Assembly (NCBI GenBank): GCA_036785705.1
Contig: JAWUZG010000337.1
Location: 186,001-250,000 of the forward strand
Reading direction: 5' to 3'
DNA length: 64,000 nt
From: Acanthornis magna
Taxonomy: Eukaryota; Chordata; Aves; Passeriformes; Acanthizidae
The translations under genes and the position numbers were made by a program. Numbering within the stretch: the first letter of the stretch is position 1; each line of letters begins with the position of its first letter. A model generated the notes under the pieces. It was not told the origin of the DNA and did no database searches. It saw only the letters and a program-made list of their open reading frames with translations. Below, piece by piece: positions 23,250-37,236 of this stretch.

Positions 23250-26200
23250 CCAGCGGGACATGCCAGGGCTCTCTCTATCTTCCTAAACAACACACACGAC
23301 CAGGGCAATGCCAGGGCCTGCAGGGTAACATCCCGGCAATCTGCACGCTGCTAAGGAGCCACGCTGTCACAGCAACTCACAGGGCATGGCCTGTGACATT
23401 CCCTCTGTCTCCCTGCTGCTGCTGGACAGCTCTGATGTCACAGGCACTCACCTCTGGCCCCTGCAGCCATTCCAGGCCTTTCCATGCTGCCAAAGCGCTC
23501 TGATGTCACAGACACGCACTGTGGCTTCATGGCCACATGCCAAGGCTCTCCAGGCTGCAAAAGAGCCCTTTAGCCACAGGCACTTACACAGGTGCCATGG
23601 GCACATCTTAGTGCTCCCTCTGCTCATAGGAACCCCGAGGTCACCAGATATCCTGGCGGCTCCGTGGCCACATCCCCAGGCTCTCCAGGCTGCTCAAGAG
23701 CTCTGATCTCACCTGCACTCACACAAGCTCCTCGGGGACATCTGTCGCTGCTGTGCTGGCAGATTCACACAAAGGCTCCCAGAGCAGCCTGGCCACTGAG
23801 TCACGAGGGCCAGAGAGCAGCCCTTGGCTTTCTCAACTCCTTCTCAGACACAGGAGCCTTGGCGGCGGCTGCATCCAATCCCAGCCTCACACTTAAAGCC
23901 AGTGCTTTAAGTAACTCTGTCCCGCAGCACTTACAAATGGCCCATCTGATCTATTCCTAGAAAAGCAGGTCTTCCCTAACACAAATGATTTGACACAGAC
24001 AACTCAATCCCAATTACTGACCACTCCATAGAAAAGCTAAACCTGCTCCTGGGAGGCTACACAGAGTACAATGGAGTGCACTCTATGAAAACAATAGGAA
24101 AGCAGTCATATCTTACAGCAAGCAAAAAAACCCAATTCCCAAGTAGAGCTCCATGTAACTCACCACACCAACACTCCTGGGCAGCTCTCTCTCCCTTCAC
24201 CACCAAGAGTGCCCTTGCTTGCTGTCCACTTCCCCAGCAGCAGCCCTCACACACTCCAAGGAGGAACACGCTAGAAAAACCTCCCCTAGGAAAGGGGACT
24301 GACTGCACATTGACACTCTCAAGGGACTGACTGTCAGGCAGACGCCTGCAACTCCCGGCAGCAGCTCAGCTGCCAAATCTTTGCCTCACTAGCAGCACCT
24401 TCATGCAGGCTTCCTTGCCAGAAGGACTTTCAGCAGAATTCAAGGCCAAAACAACACACGCTGGCCCTCTGAAAGACACCTGGAGACATTTGCAAATAGC
24501 ACATGCTCCAAGTGCCTGCACCACGTTCCAAGGCAAAGCAGCCGGCCCAAAGCATCCTGCTACAACCTCCCAGGCGGCTCCCGACTGCTACAGAGCACTC
24601 AGCTCCAAAGCAGTCCCAGGCCTTCCAGCCTCACAGCCCACAGGCCTACAGCCTTCTGCAGAGCCCTGAGCTCACCTGCACTCACACACCTACCATGGGC
24701 ACCTGCCACAGCTCTCCGGCCATGAGAGACAGACGTGTGCTCTCAGGCACTCACAGCCATTCCAAGCTGACATCCCAGGGCCCTTTGATCTCATCAGGCA
24801 CCGCTGCTATGTCACAGGCACTCCCTGCGCTTCCACGGGGCCGTCCCAGGGCTCTCGAGGCTCCTCAAGAACACTGAGGGCACACACAACCCCAGCGGCT
24901 CCATAGGGACATGCCACGACTCTCCCATTTGACAAACCTCTCTGCACGCACATCACGGCCTTCAACAGGCTCTCAGGGCTGACAGCCCACGAGTCTCACG
25001 CTGCTAAGGTGCCGCCAGCTCACGGGCACTCACAGGGCCTCCATGGGGACATCCCTGCACCCTCCATCCTCCTCAAGAGCTGGCAAGTCCCTGACACTCA
25101 CACTTGCCCCCTGGGCACACTCCAGCCATCTCCAGGCTGCCAAAGAGCCAGGAGGTCACATCTTGGCACAGGAACTCCCTGGGGACGCGCCAGAGCTATC
25201 CAGCTTTCAAAAGAACACTGAGCTCACAGGCCGTCCCAGGACAGCCATAGGCACACGCCAGGAGTCCGCACGCTGCCCAGAAGCCCTGGTGTCACAGGCA
25301 CTCACTCCCAGCACCTCGGTGCTGACATCCCAGGTGGCTCCACGCTGCTAAAGAGATGTGATGGCACAGGCACTTTTACATCACTCCAAGAATCATAGGA
25401 AAGCTATCGGGAAAGAAAGATTTCATGGAAAAGCCACAGCACGACAAGCTTCCTTGCCAAGCTTCACTCTACTACTTACACCATGCTTAAAGCACAGCGA
25501 GGAAAAGCAACAAACAAAAATCCAGAGTCAATCAATCCAAAATGAAATCAAACCCAAATTATCTCTGTCTGTCTGTCCGTGTGCGTGAGGCTGTGTCTCT
25601 AAAGAAGAGAAAGGGTCAGGATAAGAAGAACATGGCTCAAAGGCTCAAGAGCACTTCCCTTAGGAGCACTTCAACTTGAGCAACATTTCACTTGATAACT
25701 CAAATTCAAATCAACAACTTAGGGCAGGAACAGCAGTTCAGGGCATTTCAACTGAACTGGACTTCAACTACACAACACTTCACTTAGAAGTGAGCTGAAA
25801 CCCAAGACCTCAGCAAAGGATCCACACAGGCCTTACCATAGCACTGCAGGAACTTTGAGACCTAACTTAGGGACAAACCTAAAGCACTTCTGAATCCACC
25901 AGAGCAGCCCCTCTCCCACATTGCAGAGAGCGCATGCACACCTGCACTCCCACAAGCACACAAAGAGGCTCTAGGAGGCAAAATTCCCCTCCAAGCTACT
26001 GAAATACTCCTTTCACGTGCCTTGCCATCTTCTCAGCGGCCAAAGCCTGAGGCCTCCGGGAGCGGCAGGATCGGGGGCCCAGGAGCCGTGCTCCTTCGCG
26101 GATCCCCCGAGTGCAGCAAACGGGACAGCTGCCGGCTGGCAGAGGCCCCACGCACAGGGACTTTGCTGCTCACCGCTGCTGCGGCCCAGCACAGCTGCCA

Positions 26201-26714
26201 GGGCCTCCTTTGGCACCCCTGCTTACAGGGCCCCAAGGCATGGCCTTTAGTCACAACAAGCCTTCAGCCTGGCCCCACTTCTCATCGGCAGCTTTCCCTG
26301 AACGCGGGACAACACCAATGTGATGCCATCCAGGCAAAAACAAATTTCAAAGTCTGTTCAACAAGCAAAAAAAGCAGGAGCACCTTAGAACATAGCACTT
26401 CCAGGCAGCACACAGCGTTTCTCAGAAGCTCCACAGCACCTCAGCCCCGCTGCCTTCGTCAAGGCCAAGGCCTCAGCAGCATTTCTCATATCATGCTGCA
26501 GCCTGAAAAAAGGGCAGGGGGGGATGCACCAGCACAAGCAGGGAGAGATCACACCTGCCCACAGGCTCCCCATGCTCACATCCCATGGCATCCCGGGGCT
26601 CTCTCAGCTTCCAAAGACCTCTGAGGTCACGGGCTCTCACAGTGCCTCCATGGGGACATCCCACGTGTCTCTAAGTGCTAAGGAGCTCTTTTGCAACTGC
26701 CACTCCCTGGCCTT
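23250..26714. repeat. Macrosatellite unit 6 (3465 bp)
   Basis: A typical unit. It shares the CCAGCGGG start and CAGCAGCAGCCC with unit 5. The GCGTTTCTCAG variant (near 26415) first appears here and continues in units 7, 8 and 9. Confidence 0.95.
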
Positions 26715-29700
26715 CCAGCAGGACATGCCAGGGCTCTCTCTATCTTCCTAAACAACACACACGACCAGGGCAATGCCAGGGCCTGCAGGGTAACATCCCG
26801 GCAATCTGCACGCTGCTAAGGAGCCACGCTGTCACAGCAACTCACAGGGCATGGCCTGTGACATTCCCTCCGTCTCCCTGCTGCTGCTGGACAGCTCTGA
26901 TGTCACAGGCACTCACCTCTGGCCCCTGCAGCCATTCCAGGCCTTTCCATGCTGCCAAAGCGCTCTGATGTCACAGACACGCACTGTGGCTTCATGGCCA
27001 CATGCCAAGGCTCTCCAGGCTGCAAAAGAGCCCTTTAGCCACAGGCACTTACACAGGTGCCATGGGCACATCTTAGTGCTCCCTCTGCTCATAGGAACCC
27101 CGAGGTCACCAGATATCCTGGCGGCTCCGTGGCCACATCCCCAGGCTCTCCAGGCTGCTCAAGAGCTCTGATCTCACCTGCACTCACACAAGCTCCTCGG
27201 GGACATCTGTCGCTGCTGTGCTGGCAGATTCACACAAAGGCTCCCAGAGCAGCCTGGCCACTGAGTCACGAGGGCCAGAGAGCAGCCCTTGGCTTTCTCA
27301 ACTCCTTCTCAGACACAGGAGCCTTGGCGGCGGCTGCATCCAATCCCAGCCTCACACTTAAAGCCAGTGCTTTAAGTAACTCTGTCCCGCAGCACTTACA
27401 AATGGCCCATCTGATCTATTCCTAGAAAAGCAGCTCTTCCCTAACACAAATGATTTGACACAGACAACTCAATCCCAATTACTGACCACTCCATAGAAAA
27501 GCTAAACCTGCTCCTGGGAGGCTACACAGAGTACAATGGAGTGCACTCTATGAAAACAATAGGAAAGCAGTCATATCTTACAGCAAGCAAAAAAACCCAA
27601 TTCCCAAGTAGAGCTCCATGTAACTCACCACACCAACACTCCTGGGCAGCTCTCTCTCCCTTCACCACCAAGAGTGCCCTTGCTTGCTGTCCACTTCCCC
27701 AGCAGGAGCCCTCACACACTCCAAGGAGGAACACGCTAGAAAAACCTCCCCTAGGAAAGGGGACTGACTGCACATTGACACTCTCAAGGGACTGACTGTC
27801 AGGCAGACGCCGGCAACTCCCGGCAGCAGCTCAGCTGCCAAATCTTTGCCTCACTAGCAGCACCTTCATGCAGGCTTCCTTGCCAGAAGGACTTTCAGCA
27901 GAATTCAAGGCCAAAACAACACACGCTGGCCCTCTGAAAGACACCTGGAGACATTTGCAAATAGCACATGCTCCAAGTGCCTGCACCACGTTCCAAGGCA
28001 AAGCAGCCGGCCCAAAGCATCCTGCTACAACCTCCCAGGCGGCTCCCGACTGCTACAGAGCACTCAGCTCCAAAGCAGTCCCAGGCCTTCCAGCCTCACA
28101 GCCCACAGGCCTACAGCCTTCTGCAGAGCCCTGAGCTCACCTGCACTCACACACCTACCATGGGCACCTGCCACAGCTCTCCGGCCATGAGAGACAGACG
28201 TGTGCTCTCAGGCACTCACAGCCATTCCAAGCTGACATCCCAGGGCCCTTTGATCTCATCAGGCACCGCTGCTATGTCACAGGCACTCCCTGCGCTTCCA
28301 CGGGGCCGTCCCAGGGCTCTCGAGGCTCCTCAAGAACACTGAGGGCACACACAACCCCAGCGGCTCCATAGGGACATGCCACGACTCTCCCATTTGACAA
28401 ACCTCTCTGCACGCACATCACGGCCTTCAACAGGCTCTCAGGGCTGACAGCCCACGAGTCTCACGCTGCTAAGGTGCCGCCAGCTCACGGGCACTCACAG
28501 GGCCTCCATGGGGACATCCCTGCACCCTCCATCCTCCTCAAGAGCTGGCAAGTCCCTGACACTCACACTTGCCCCCTGGGCACACTCCAGCCATCTCCAG
28601 GCTGCCAAAGAGCCAGGAGGTCACATCTTGGCACAGGAACTCCCTGGGGACGCGCCAGAGCTATCCAGCTTTCAAAAGAACACTGAGCTCACAGGCCGTC
28701 CCAGGACAGCCATAGGCACACGCCAGGAGTCCGCACGCTGCCCAGAAGCCCTGGTGTCACAGGCACTCACTCCCAGCACCTCGGTGCTGACATCCCAGGT
28801 GGCTCCACGCTGCTAAAGAGATGTGATGGCACAGGCACTTTTACATCACTCCAAGAATCATAGGAAAGCTATCGGGAAAGAAAGATTTCATGGAAAAGCC
28901 ACAGCACGACAAGCTTCCTTGCCAAGCTTCACTCTACTACTTACACCATGCTTAAAGCACAGCGAGGAAAAGCAACAAACAAAAATCCAGAGTCAATCAA
29001 TCCAAAATGAAATCAAACCCAAATTATCTCTGTCTGTCTGTCCGTGTGCGTGAGGCTGTGTCTCTAAAGAAGAGAAAGGGTCAGGATAAGAAGAACATGG
29101 CTCAAAGGCTCAAGAGCACTTCCCTTAGGAGCACTTCAACTTGAGCAACATTTCACTTGATAACTCAAATTCAAATCAACAACTTAGGGCAGGAACAGCA
29201 GTTCAGGGCATTTCAACTGAACTGGACTTCAACTACACAACACTTCACTTAGAAGTGAGCTGAAACCCAAGACCTCAGCAAAGGATCCACACAGGCCTTA
29301 CCATAGCACTGCAGGAACTTTGAGACCTAACTTAGGGACAAACCTAAAGCACTTCTGAATCCACCAGAGCAGCCCCTCTCCCACATTGCAGAGAGCGCAT
29401 GCACACCTGCACTCCCACAAGCACACAAAGAGGCTCTAGGAGGCAAAATTCCCCTCCAAGCTACTGAAATACTCCTTTCACGTGCCTTGCCATCTTCTCA
29501 GCGGCCAAAGCCTGAGGCCTCCGGGAGCGGCAGGATCGGGGGCCCAGGAGCCGTGCTCCTTCGCGGATCCCCCGAGTGCAGCAAACGGGACAGCTGCCGG
29601 CTGGCAGAGGCCCCACGCACAGGGACTTTGCTGCTCACCGCTGCTGCGGCCCAGCACAGCTGCCAGGGCCTCCTTTGGCACCCCTGCTTACAGGGCCCCA

Positions 29701-30179
29701 AGGCATGGCCTTTAGTCACAACAAGCCTTCAGCCTGGCCCCACTTCTCATCGGCAGCTTTCCCTGAACGCGGGACAACACCAATGTGATGCCATCCAGGC
29801 AAAAACAAATTTCAAAGTCTGTTCAACAAGCAAAAAAAGCAGGAGCACCTTAGAACATAGCACTTCCAGGCAGCACACAGCGTTTCTCAGAAGCTCCACA
29901 GCACCTCAGCCCCGCTGCCTTCGTCAAGGCCAAGGCCTCAGCAGCATTTCTCATATCATGCTGCAGCCTGAAAAAAGGGCAGGGGGGGATGCACCAGCAC
30001 AAGCAGGGAGAGATCACACCTGCCCACAGGCTCCCCATGCTCACATCCCATGGCATCCCGGGGCTCTCTCAGCTTCCAAAGACCTCTGAGGTCACGGGCT
30101 CTCACAGTGCCTCCATGGGGACATCCCACGTGTCTCTAAGTGCTAAGGAGCTCTTTTGCAACTGCCACTCCCTGGCCTT
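26715..30179. repeat. Macrosatellite unit 7 (3465 bp)
   Basis: A typical unit. It combines variants of unit 3 (AAAGCAGTCCC) with variants of unit 6 (GCGTTTCTCAG, CCAGGAGGTCAC), a clear mosaic. Confidence 0.95.
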
Positions 30180-33100
30180 CCAGCAGGACATGCCAGGGCT
30201 CTCTCTATCTTCCTAAACAACACACACGACCAGGGCAATGCCAGGGCCTGCAGGGTAACATCCCGGCAATCTGCACGCTGCTAAGGAGCCACGCTGTCAC
30301 AGCAACTCACAGGGCATGGCCTGTGACATTCCCTCCGTCTCCCTGCTGCTGCTGGACAGCTCTGATGTCACAGGCACTCACCTCTGGCCCCTGCAGCCAT
30401 TCCAGGCCTTTCCATGCTGCCAAAGCGCTCTGATGTCACAGACACGCACTGTGGCTTCATGGCCACATGCCAAGGCTCTCCAGGCTGCAAAAGAGCCCTT
30501 TAGCCACAGGCACTTACACAGGTGCCATGGGCACATCTTAGTGCTCCCTCTGCTCATAGGAACCCCGAGGTCACCAGATATCCTGGCGGCTCCGTGGCCA
30601 CATCCCCAGGCTCTCCAGGCTGCTCAAGAGCTCTGATCTCACCTGCACTCACACAAGCTCCTCGGGGACATCTGTCGCTGCTGTGCTGGCAGATTCACAC
30701 AAAGGCTCCCAGAGCAGCCTGGCCACTGAGTCACGAGGGCCAGAGAGCAGCCCTTGGCTTTCTCAACTCCTTCTCAGACACAGGAGCCTTGGCGGCGGCT
30801 GCATCCAATCCCAGCCTCACACTTAAAGCCAGTGCTTTAAGTAACTCTGTCCCGCAGCACTTACAAATGGCCCATCTGATCTATTCCTAGAAAAGCAGCT
30901 CTTCCCTAACACAAATGATTCGACACAGACAACTCAATCCCAATTACTGACCACTCCATAGAAAAGCTAAACCTACTCCTGGGAGCCTACACAGAGTACA
31001 ATGGAGTGCACTCTATGAAAACAATAGGAAAGCAGTCATATCTTACAGCAAGCAAAAAAACCCAATTCCCAAGTAGAGCTCCATGTAACTCACCACACCA
31101 ACACTCCTGGGCAGCTCTCTCTCCCTTCACCACCAAGAGTGCCCTTGCTTGCTGTCCACTTCCCCAGCAGGAGCCCTCACACACTCCAAGGAGGAACACG
31201 CTAGGAAAACCTCCCCTAGGAAAGGGGACTGACTGCACATTGACACTCTCAAGGGACTGACTGTCAGGCAGACGCCTGCAACTCCCGGCAGCAGCTCAGC
31301 TGCCAAATCTTTGCCTCACTAGCAGCACCTTCATGCAGGCTTCCTTGCCAGAAGGACTTTCAGCAGAATTCAAGGCCAAAACAACACACGCTGGCCCTCT
31401 GAAAGACACCTGGAGACATTTGCAAATAGCACATGCTCCAAGTGCCTGCACCACGTTCCAAGGCAAAGCAGCCGGCCCAAAGCATCCTGCTACAACCTCC
31501 CAGGCGGCTCCCGACTGCTACAGAGCACTCAGCTCCAAAGCACTCCCAGGCCTTCCAGCCTCACAGCCCACAGGCCTACAGCCTTCTGCAGAGCCCTGAG
31601 CTCACCTGCACTCACACACCTACCATGGGCACCTGCCACAGCTCCCTGGCCATGAGAGACAGACGTGTGCTCTCAGGCACTCACAGCCATTCCAAGCTGA
31701 CATCCCAGGGCCCTTTGATCTCATCAGGCACCGCTGCTATGTCACAGGCACTCCCTGCGCTTCCACGGGGCCGTCCCAGGGCTCTCAAGGCTCCTCAAGA
31801 ACACTGAGGGCACACACAACCCCAGCGGCTCCATAGGGACATGCCACGACTCTCCCATTTGACAAACCTCTCTGCACGCACATCACGGCCTTCAACAGGC
31901 TCTCAGGGCTGACAGCCCACGAGTCTCACGCTGCTAAGGTGCCGCCAGCTCACGGGCACTCACAGGGCCTCCATGGGGACATCCCTGCACCCTCCATCCT
32001 CCTCAAGAGCTGGCAAGTCCCTGACACTCACACTTGCCCCCTGGGCACACTCCAGCCATCTCCAGGCTGCCAAAGAGCCAGCAGGTCACATCTTGGCACA
32101 GGAACTCCCTGGGGACACACCAGAGCTATCCAGCTTTCAAAAGAACACTGAGCTCACAGGCCGTCCCAGGACAGCCATAGGAACACGCCAGGAGTCCGCA
32201 CGCTGCCCAGAAGCCCTGGTGTCACAGGCACTCACTCCCAGCACCTCGGTGCTGACATCCCAGGTGGCTCCACGCTGCTAAAGAGATGTGATGGCACAGG
32301 CACTTTTACATCACTCCAAGAATCATAGGAAAGCTATCGGGAAAGAAAGATTTCATGGAAAAGCCACAGCACGACAAGCTTCCTTGCCAAGCTCCAGTCT
32401 ACTACCTACACCATGCTTAAGGCACAGCGAGGAAATGAAACAAAATAAATCCAATCAATCCAAAATGAAATTAAACCAAAATTACCTATGTCTGTCTGTC
32501 TGTGTCTGTGTATGTGTGCGAGTGTCTCCAAAGGAGAGAAAGTGTCGGGATTACAAGAACACGCATGAAAGGCTCAAGAGCACTTCACTTAACAGTACGT
32601 CCATTTGAGCAACATTTAAATTTCTACCTTCAAATTAACCACCTAGCAGAGGAACAACACTTAACAGCATTTAATCCTAACCATATTTCAAGTTAATAAG
32701 ACTTCACATAGAAATGAACTCAAGCCCAACACCTCAGAAAAGGACCCCCACAGGATTTACCATCTCTCAATAGTAATTTTACTTACAGGCAGAACTTCCT
32801 TGCACTTCTAAACTACTTCAGAATCCAGGAGAGCAGCCCCTCTGCCACATTCCGGAGAGGACACGCACACTGGCACGCAATGTTTACCATTCAGGCAAAA
32901 ACAAGGCTGTTTTTTTCCAAGGCTGTTACGATAAAAAAAAAAACAAAACAGGACCACGTTAGACAGCAGCACTTCCTGGGAGCACACAGTGTTTCTCATA
33001 AGCTCAAGAGCTGCTCAGCCAAGCTGCAGTTCCTCAAGGCCGATGCCTAAGGAGCATTTCTCAGATCATGGTGAGGCTCAAAAAGGGGAGGAGAGAGGAA

Positions 33101-34894
33101 TGCACCACCACAAGCTGGGAGATCAAATTTCATTACATGCCCCCCTGCTGACATCCCATTTCATCACAGCTGTCTTAAGCCTCCATAGACTTCTGAGCTC
33201 ACAGGCACTCACAGGGGCTCCATGGGGACATCTCTGCACTCTCCATCCTCCTCAAGAGCTGGCAAGTCCCTGACACTCACACTTGCCCCCTGGGCACACT
33301 CCAGCCATCTCCAGGCTGCCAAAGAGCCAGCAGGTCACATCTTGGCACAGGAACTCCCTGGGGACACGCCACAGCTATCCAGCTTTCAAAAGAGCACTGA
33401 GCTCACAGGCTGTCCCAGGACAGCCATAGGCACACGCCAGGAGTCCACACGCTGCCCAGAAGCCCTGGTGTCACAAGCAATCACTCACAGCACCTCGGTG
33501 CTGACATCCCAGGCGGCTCCACGCTGCTAAAGAGATGTGATGGCACAGGCACTCGCACATCACTCAAGAGAATCACGGGAAAGCTATTAGGAAAGAAAGA
33601 TTTCATAGCAAAGCCACAGCAGGACAAGCTTCCTTGCCAAGCTTCACTCTACTACTTACACCATGCTTAAAGCACAGCGAGGAAAAGCAACAAACAAAAA
33701 TCCAGAGTCAATCAATCCAAAATGAAATCAAACCCAAATTATCTATGTCTGTCTGTCCGTGTGTGTGAGGCTGTGTCTCTAAAGAAGAGAAAGGGTCAGG
33801 ATAAGAAGAACATGGCCCAAAGGCTCAAGAGCACTTCCCTTAAGAGCACTTCAGCTTGAGCAACATTTCACTTGATAACTCAAATTCAAATCAACAACTT
33901 AGGGCAGGAACAGCAGTTAAGAGCATTTCAACTGAACTGGACTTCAACTACACAACGCTTCACTTAGAACTGAGCTGGAACCCAAGCCCTCAGCAAAGGA
34001 TCCACACAGCCCTTACCATAGCACTGCAGGAACTTCGAGACATAACTTAGGGACAAACCTAAAGCACTTCTGAATCCACCAGAGCAGCCCCTCTCCCACA
34101 TTGCAGAGAGCACATGCACACCTGCACTCCCACAAGCACACAAAGAGGCTCTAGGAGGCAAAATTCCCCTCCAAGCTACTGAAATACTCCTTTCACGTGC
34201 CTTGCCATCTTCTCAGCGGCCAAAGCCTGAGGCCTCGGGGAGCGGCAGGATCGGGGGCCCAGGAGCCGTGCTCCTTCGCGGATCCCCCGAGTGCAGCAAA
34301 CGGGACAGCTGCCGGCTGGCAGAGGCCCCACGCACAGGGACTTTGCTGCTCACCGCTGCTGCGGCCCAGCACAGCTGCCAGGGCCTCCTTTGGCACCCCT
34401 GCTTACAGGGCCCCAAGGCATGGCCTTTAGTCACAACAAGCCTTCAGCCTGGCCCCACTTCTCATCGGCAGCTTTCCCTGAACACGGGACAACACCAATG
34501 TGATGCCATCCAGGCAAAAACAAATTTCAAAGTCTGTTCAACAAGCAAAAAAAGCAGGAGCACCTTAGAACACAGCACTTCCTGGCAGCACACAGCGTTT
34601 CTCAGAAGCTCCACAGCACCTCAGCCCCGCTGCCTTCGTCAAGGCCAAGGCCTCAGCAGCATTTCTCATATCATGCTGCAGCCTGAAAAAAGGGCAGGGG
34701 GGGATGCACCAGCACAAGCAGGGAGAGATCACACCTGCCCACAGGCTCCCCATGCTCACATCCCATGGCATCCCGGGGCTCTCTCAGCTTCCAAAGACCT
34801 CTGAGGTCACGGGCTCTCACAGTGCCTCCATGGGGACATCCCACGTGTCTCTAAGTGCTAAGGAGCTCTTTTGCAACTGCCACTCCCTGGCCTT
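30180..34894. repeat. Macrosatellite unit 8, long form (4715 bp)
   Basis: A standard unit that carries an extra 1249 bp. The anchor AAAGAGATGTGATGGCAC occurs at 32280 and again at 33529. The sequence between the anchors is a diverged, shortened relative of the unit (listed separately). Confidence 0.95.
32280..33528. repeat. Diverged 1.25-kb satellite module (B type) in unit 8
   Basis: From about 32392 the sequence still aligns to the ordinary unit but with many substitutions and indels; for example it has TCTGTCTGTCTGTGTCTGTG and AAATGAAACAAAATAAATCC. It lacks the CpG-rich module: sequence equivalent to the pre-CpG stretch (near 32860) jumps directly to the AAACAAGGCTG stretch after it. It rejoins the standard unit at GGGGACATCTCTGCAC (33222). 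It is much older or less homogenised than the 3465-bp units and looks like a relic of an earlier, shorter repeat. Confidence 0.85.
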
Positions 34895-36982
34895 CCAGCA
34901 GGACATGCCAGGGCTCTCTCTATCTTCCTAAACAACACACACGACCAGGGCAATGCCAGGGCCTGCAGGGTAACATCCCGGCAATCTGCACGCTGCTAAG
35001 GAGCCACGCTGTCACAGCAACTCACAGGGCATGGCCTGTGACATTCCCTCCGTCTCCCTGCTGCTGCTGGACAGCTCTGATGTCACAGGCACTCACCTCC
35101 GGCCCCTGCAGCCATTCCAGGCCTTTCCATGCTGCCAAAGCGCTCTGATGTCACAGACACGCACTGTGGCTTCATGGCCACATGCCAAGGCTCTCCAGGC
35201 TGCAAAAGAGCCCTTTAGCCACAGGCACTTACACAGGTGCCATGGGCACATCTTAGTGCTCCCTCTGCTCATAGGAACCCCGAGGTCACCAGATATCCTG
35301 GCGGCTCCGTGGCCACATCCCCAGGCTCTCCAGGCTGCTCAAGAGCTCTGATCTCACCTGCACTCACACAAGCTCCTCGGGGACATCTGTCGCTGCTGTG
35401 CTGGCAGATTCACACAAAGGCTCCCAGAGCAGCCTGGCCACTGAGTCACGAGGGCCAGAGAGCAGCCCTTGGCTTTCTCAACTCCTTCTCAGACACAGGA
35501 GCCTTGGCGGCGGCTGCATCCAATCCCAGCCTCACACTTAAAGCCAGTGCTTTAAGTAACTCTGTCCCGCAGCACTTACAAATGGCCCATCTGATCTATT
35601 CCTAGAAAAGCAGCTCTTCCCTAACACAAATGATTCGACACAGACAACTCAATCCCAATTACTGACCACTCCATAGAAAAGCTAAACCTACTCCTGGGAG
35701 CCTACACAGAGTACAATGGAGTGCACTCTATGAAAACAATAGGAAAGCAGTCATATCTTACAGCAAGCAAAAAAACCCAATTCCCAAGTAGAGCTCCATG
35801 TAACTCACCACACCAACACTCCTGGGCAGCTCTCTCTCCCTTCACCACCAAGAGTGCCCTTGCTTGCTGTCCACTTCCCCAGCAGGAGCCCTCACACACT
35901 CCAAGGAGGAACACGCTAGGAAAACCTCCCCTAGGAAAGGGGACTGACTGCACATTGACACTCTCAAGGGACTGACTGTCAGGCAGATGCCTGCAACTCC
36001 CGGCAGCAGCTCAGCTGCCAAATCTTTGCCTCACTAGCAGGCTTCCTTGCCAGAAGGACTTTCAGCAGAATTCAAGGCCAAAACAACACACGCTGGCCCT
36101 CTGAAAGACACCTGGAGACATTTGCAAATAGCACATGCTCCAAGTGCCTGGACCACGTTCCAAGGCAAAGCAGCCGGCCCAAAGCATCCTGCTACAACCT
36201 CCCACGCGGCTCCCGACTGCTACAGAGCACTCAGCTCCAAAGCACTCCCAGGCCTTCCAGCCTCACAGCCCACAGGCCTACAGCCTTCTGCAGAGCCCTG
36301 AGCTCACCTGCACTCACACACCTACCATGGGCACCTGCCACAGCTCCCTGGCCATGAGAGACAGACGTGTGCTCTCAGGCACTCACAGCCATTCCAAGCT
36401 GATATCCCAGGATCCCTTTGATCTCATCAGGCACCGCTGCTATGTCACAGGCACTCCCTGCGCTTCCACGGGGCCATCCCAGGGCTCTCGAGGCTCCTCA
36501 AGAACACTGAGGGCACACACAACCCCAGCGGCTCCATAGGGACATGCCACGACGCTCCCATTTGACAAACCTCTCTGCACGCACATCACGGCCTTCAACA
36601 GGCTCTCAGGGCTGACAGCCCACGAGTCTCACGCTGCTAAGGTGCCACCAGCTCACAGGCACTCACAGGGCCTCCATGGGGACATCCCTGCACCCTCCAT
36701 CCTCCTCAAGAGCTGGCAAGTCCCTGACACTCACACTTGCCCCCTGGGCACACTCCAGCCATCTCCAGGCTGCCAAAGAGCCAGGAGGTCACATCTTGGC
36801 ACAGGAACTCCCTGGGGACACGCCACAGCTATCCAGCTTTCAAAAGAACACTGAGCTCACAGGCCGTCCCAGGACAGCCATAGGAACATGCCAGCAGTCC
36901 GCACGCTGCCCAGAAGCCCTGGTGTCACAGGCACTCACTCCCAGCACCTCGGTGCTGACATCCCAGGTGGCTCCACGCTGCT

Positions 36983-37236
36983 AAAGAGATGTGATGGCAC
37001 AGGCACTTTTACATCACTCCAAGAATCATAGGAAAGCTATTGGGAAAGAAAGATTCCATGGAAAAGCCACAGCAGGACAAGCTTCCTTGCTAAGCTTCAC
37101 TCACTCACCAAAGAGATGTGATGGCACAGGCACTTGCACATCACTAAAAGAATCATAGGAAAGCTATCGGGAAAGAAAGATTTCATAGCAAAGCCACAGC
37201 AGGACAAGCTTCCTTGCCAAGCTTCACTCTACTACT
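36983..37236. repeat. Local 127-bp tandem duplication in unit 9
   Basis: The stretch from AAAGAGATGTGATGG through the AAGCTTCACT motif occurs twice in succession (starting 36983 and 37110). The copies differ at several bases (TTTTACATC versus TTGCACATC). It marks the left edge of the diverged module and may be the footprint of the exchange that created the long unit. Confidence 0.8.
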
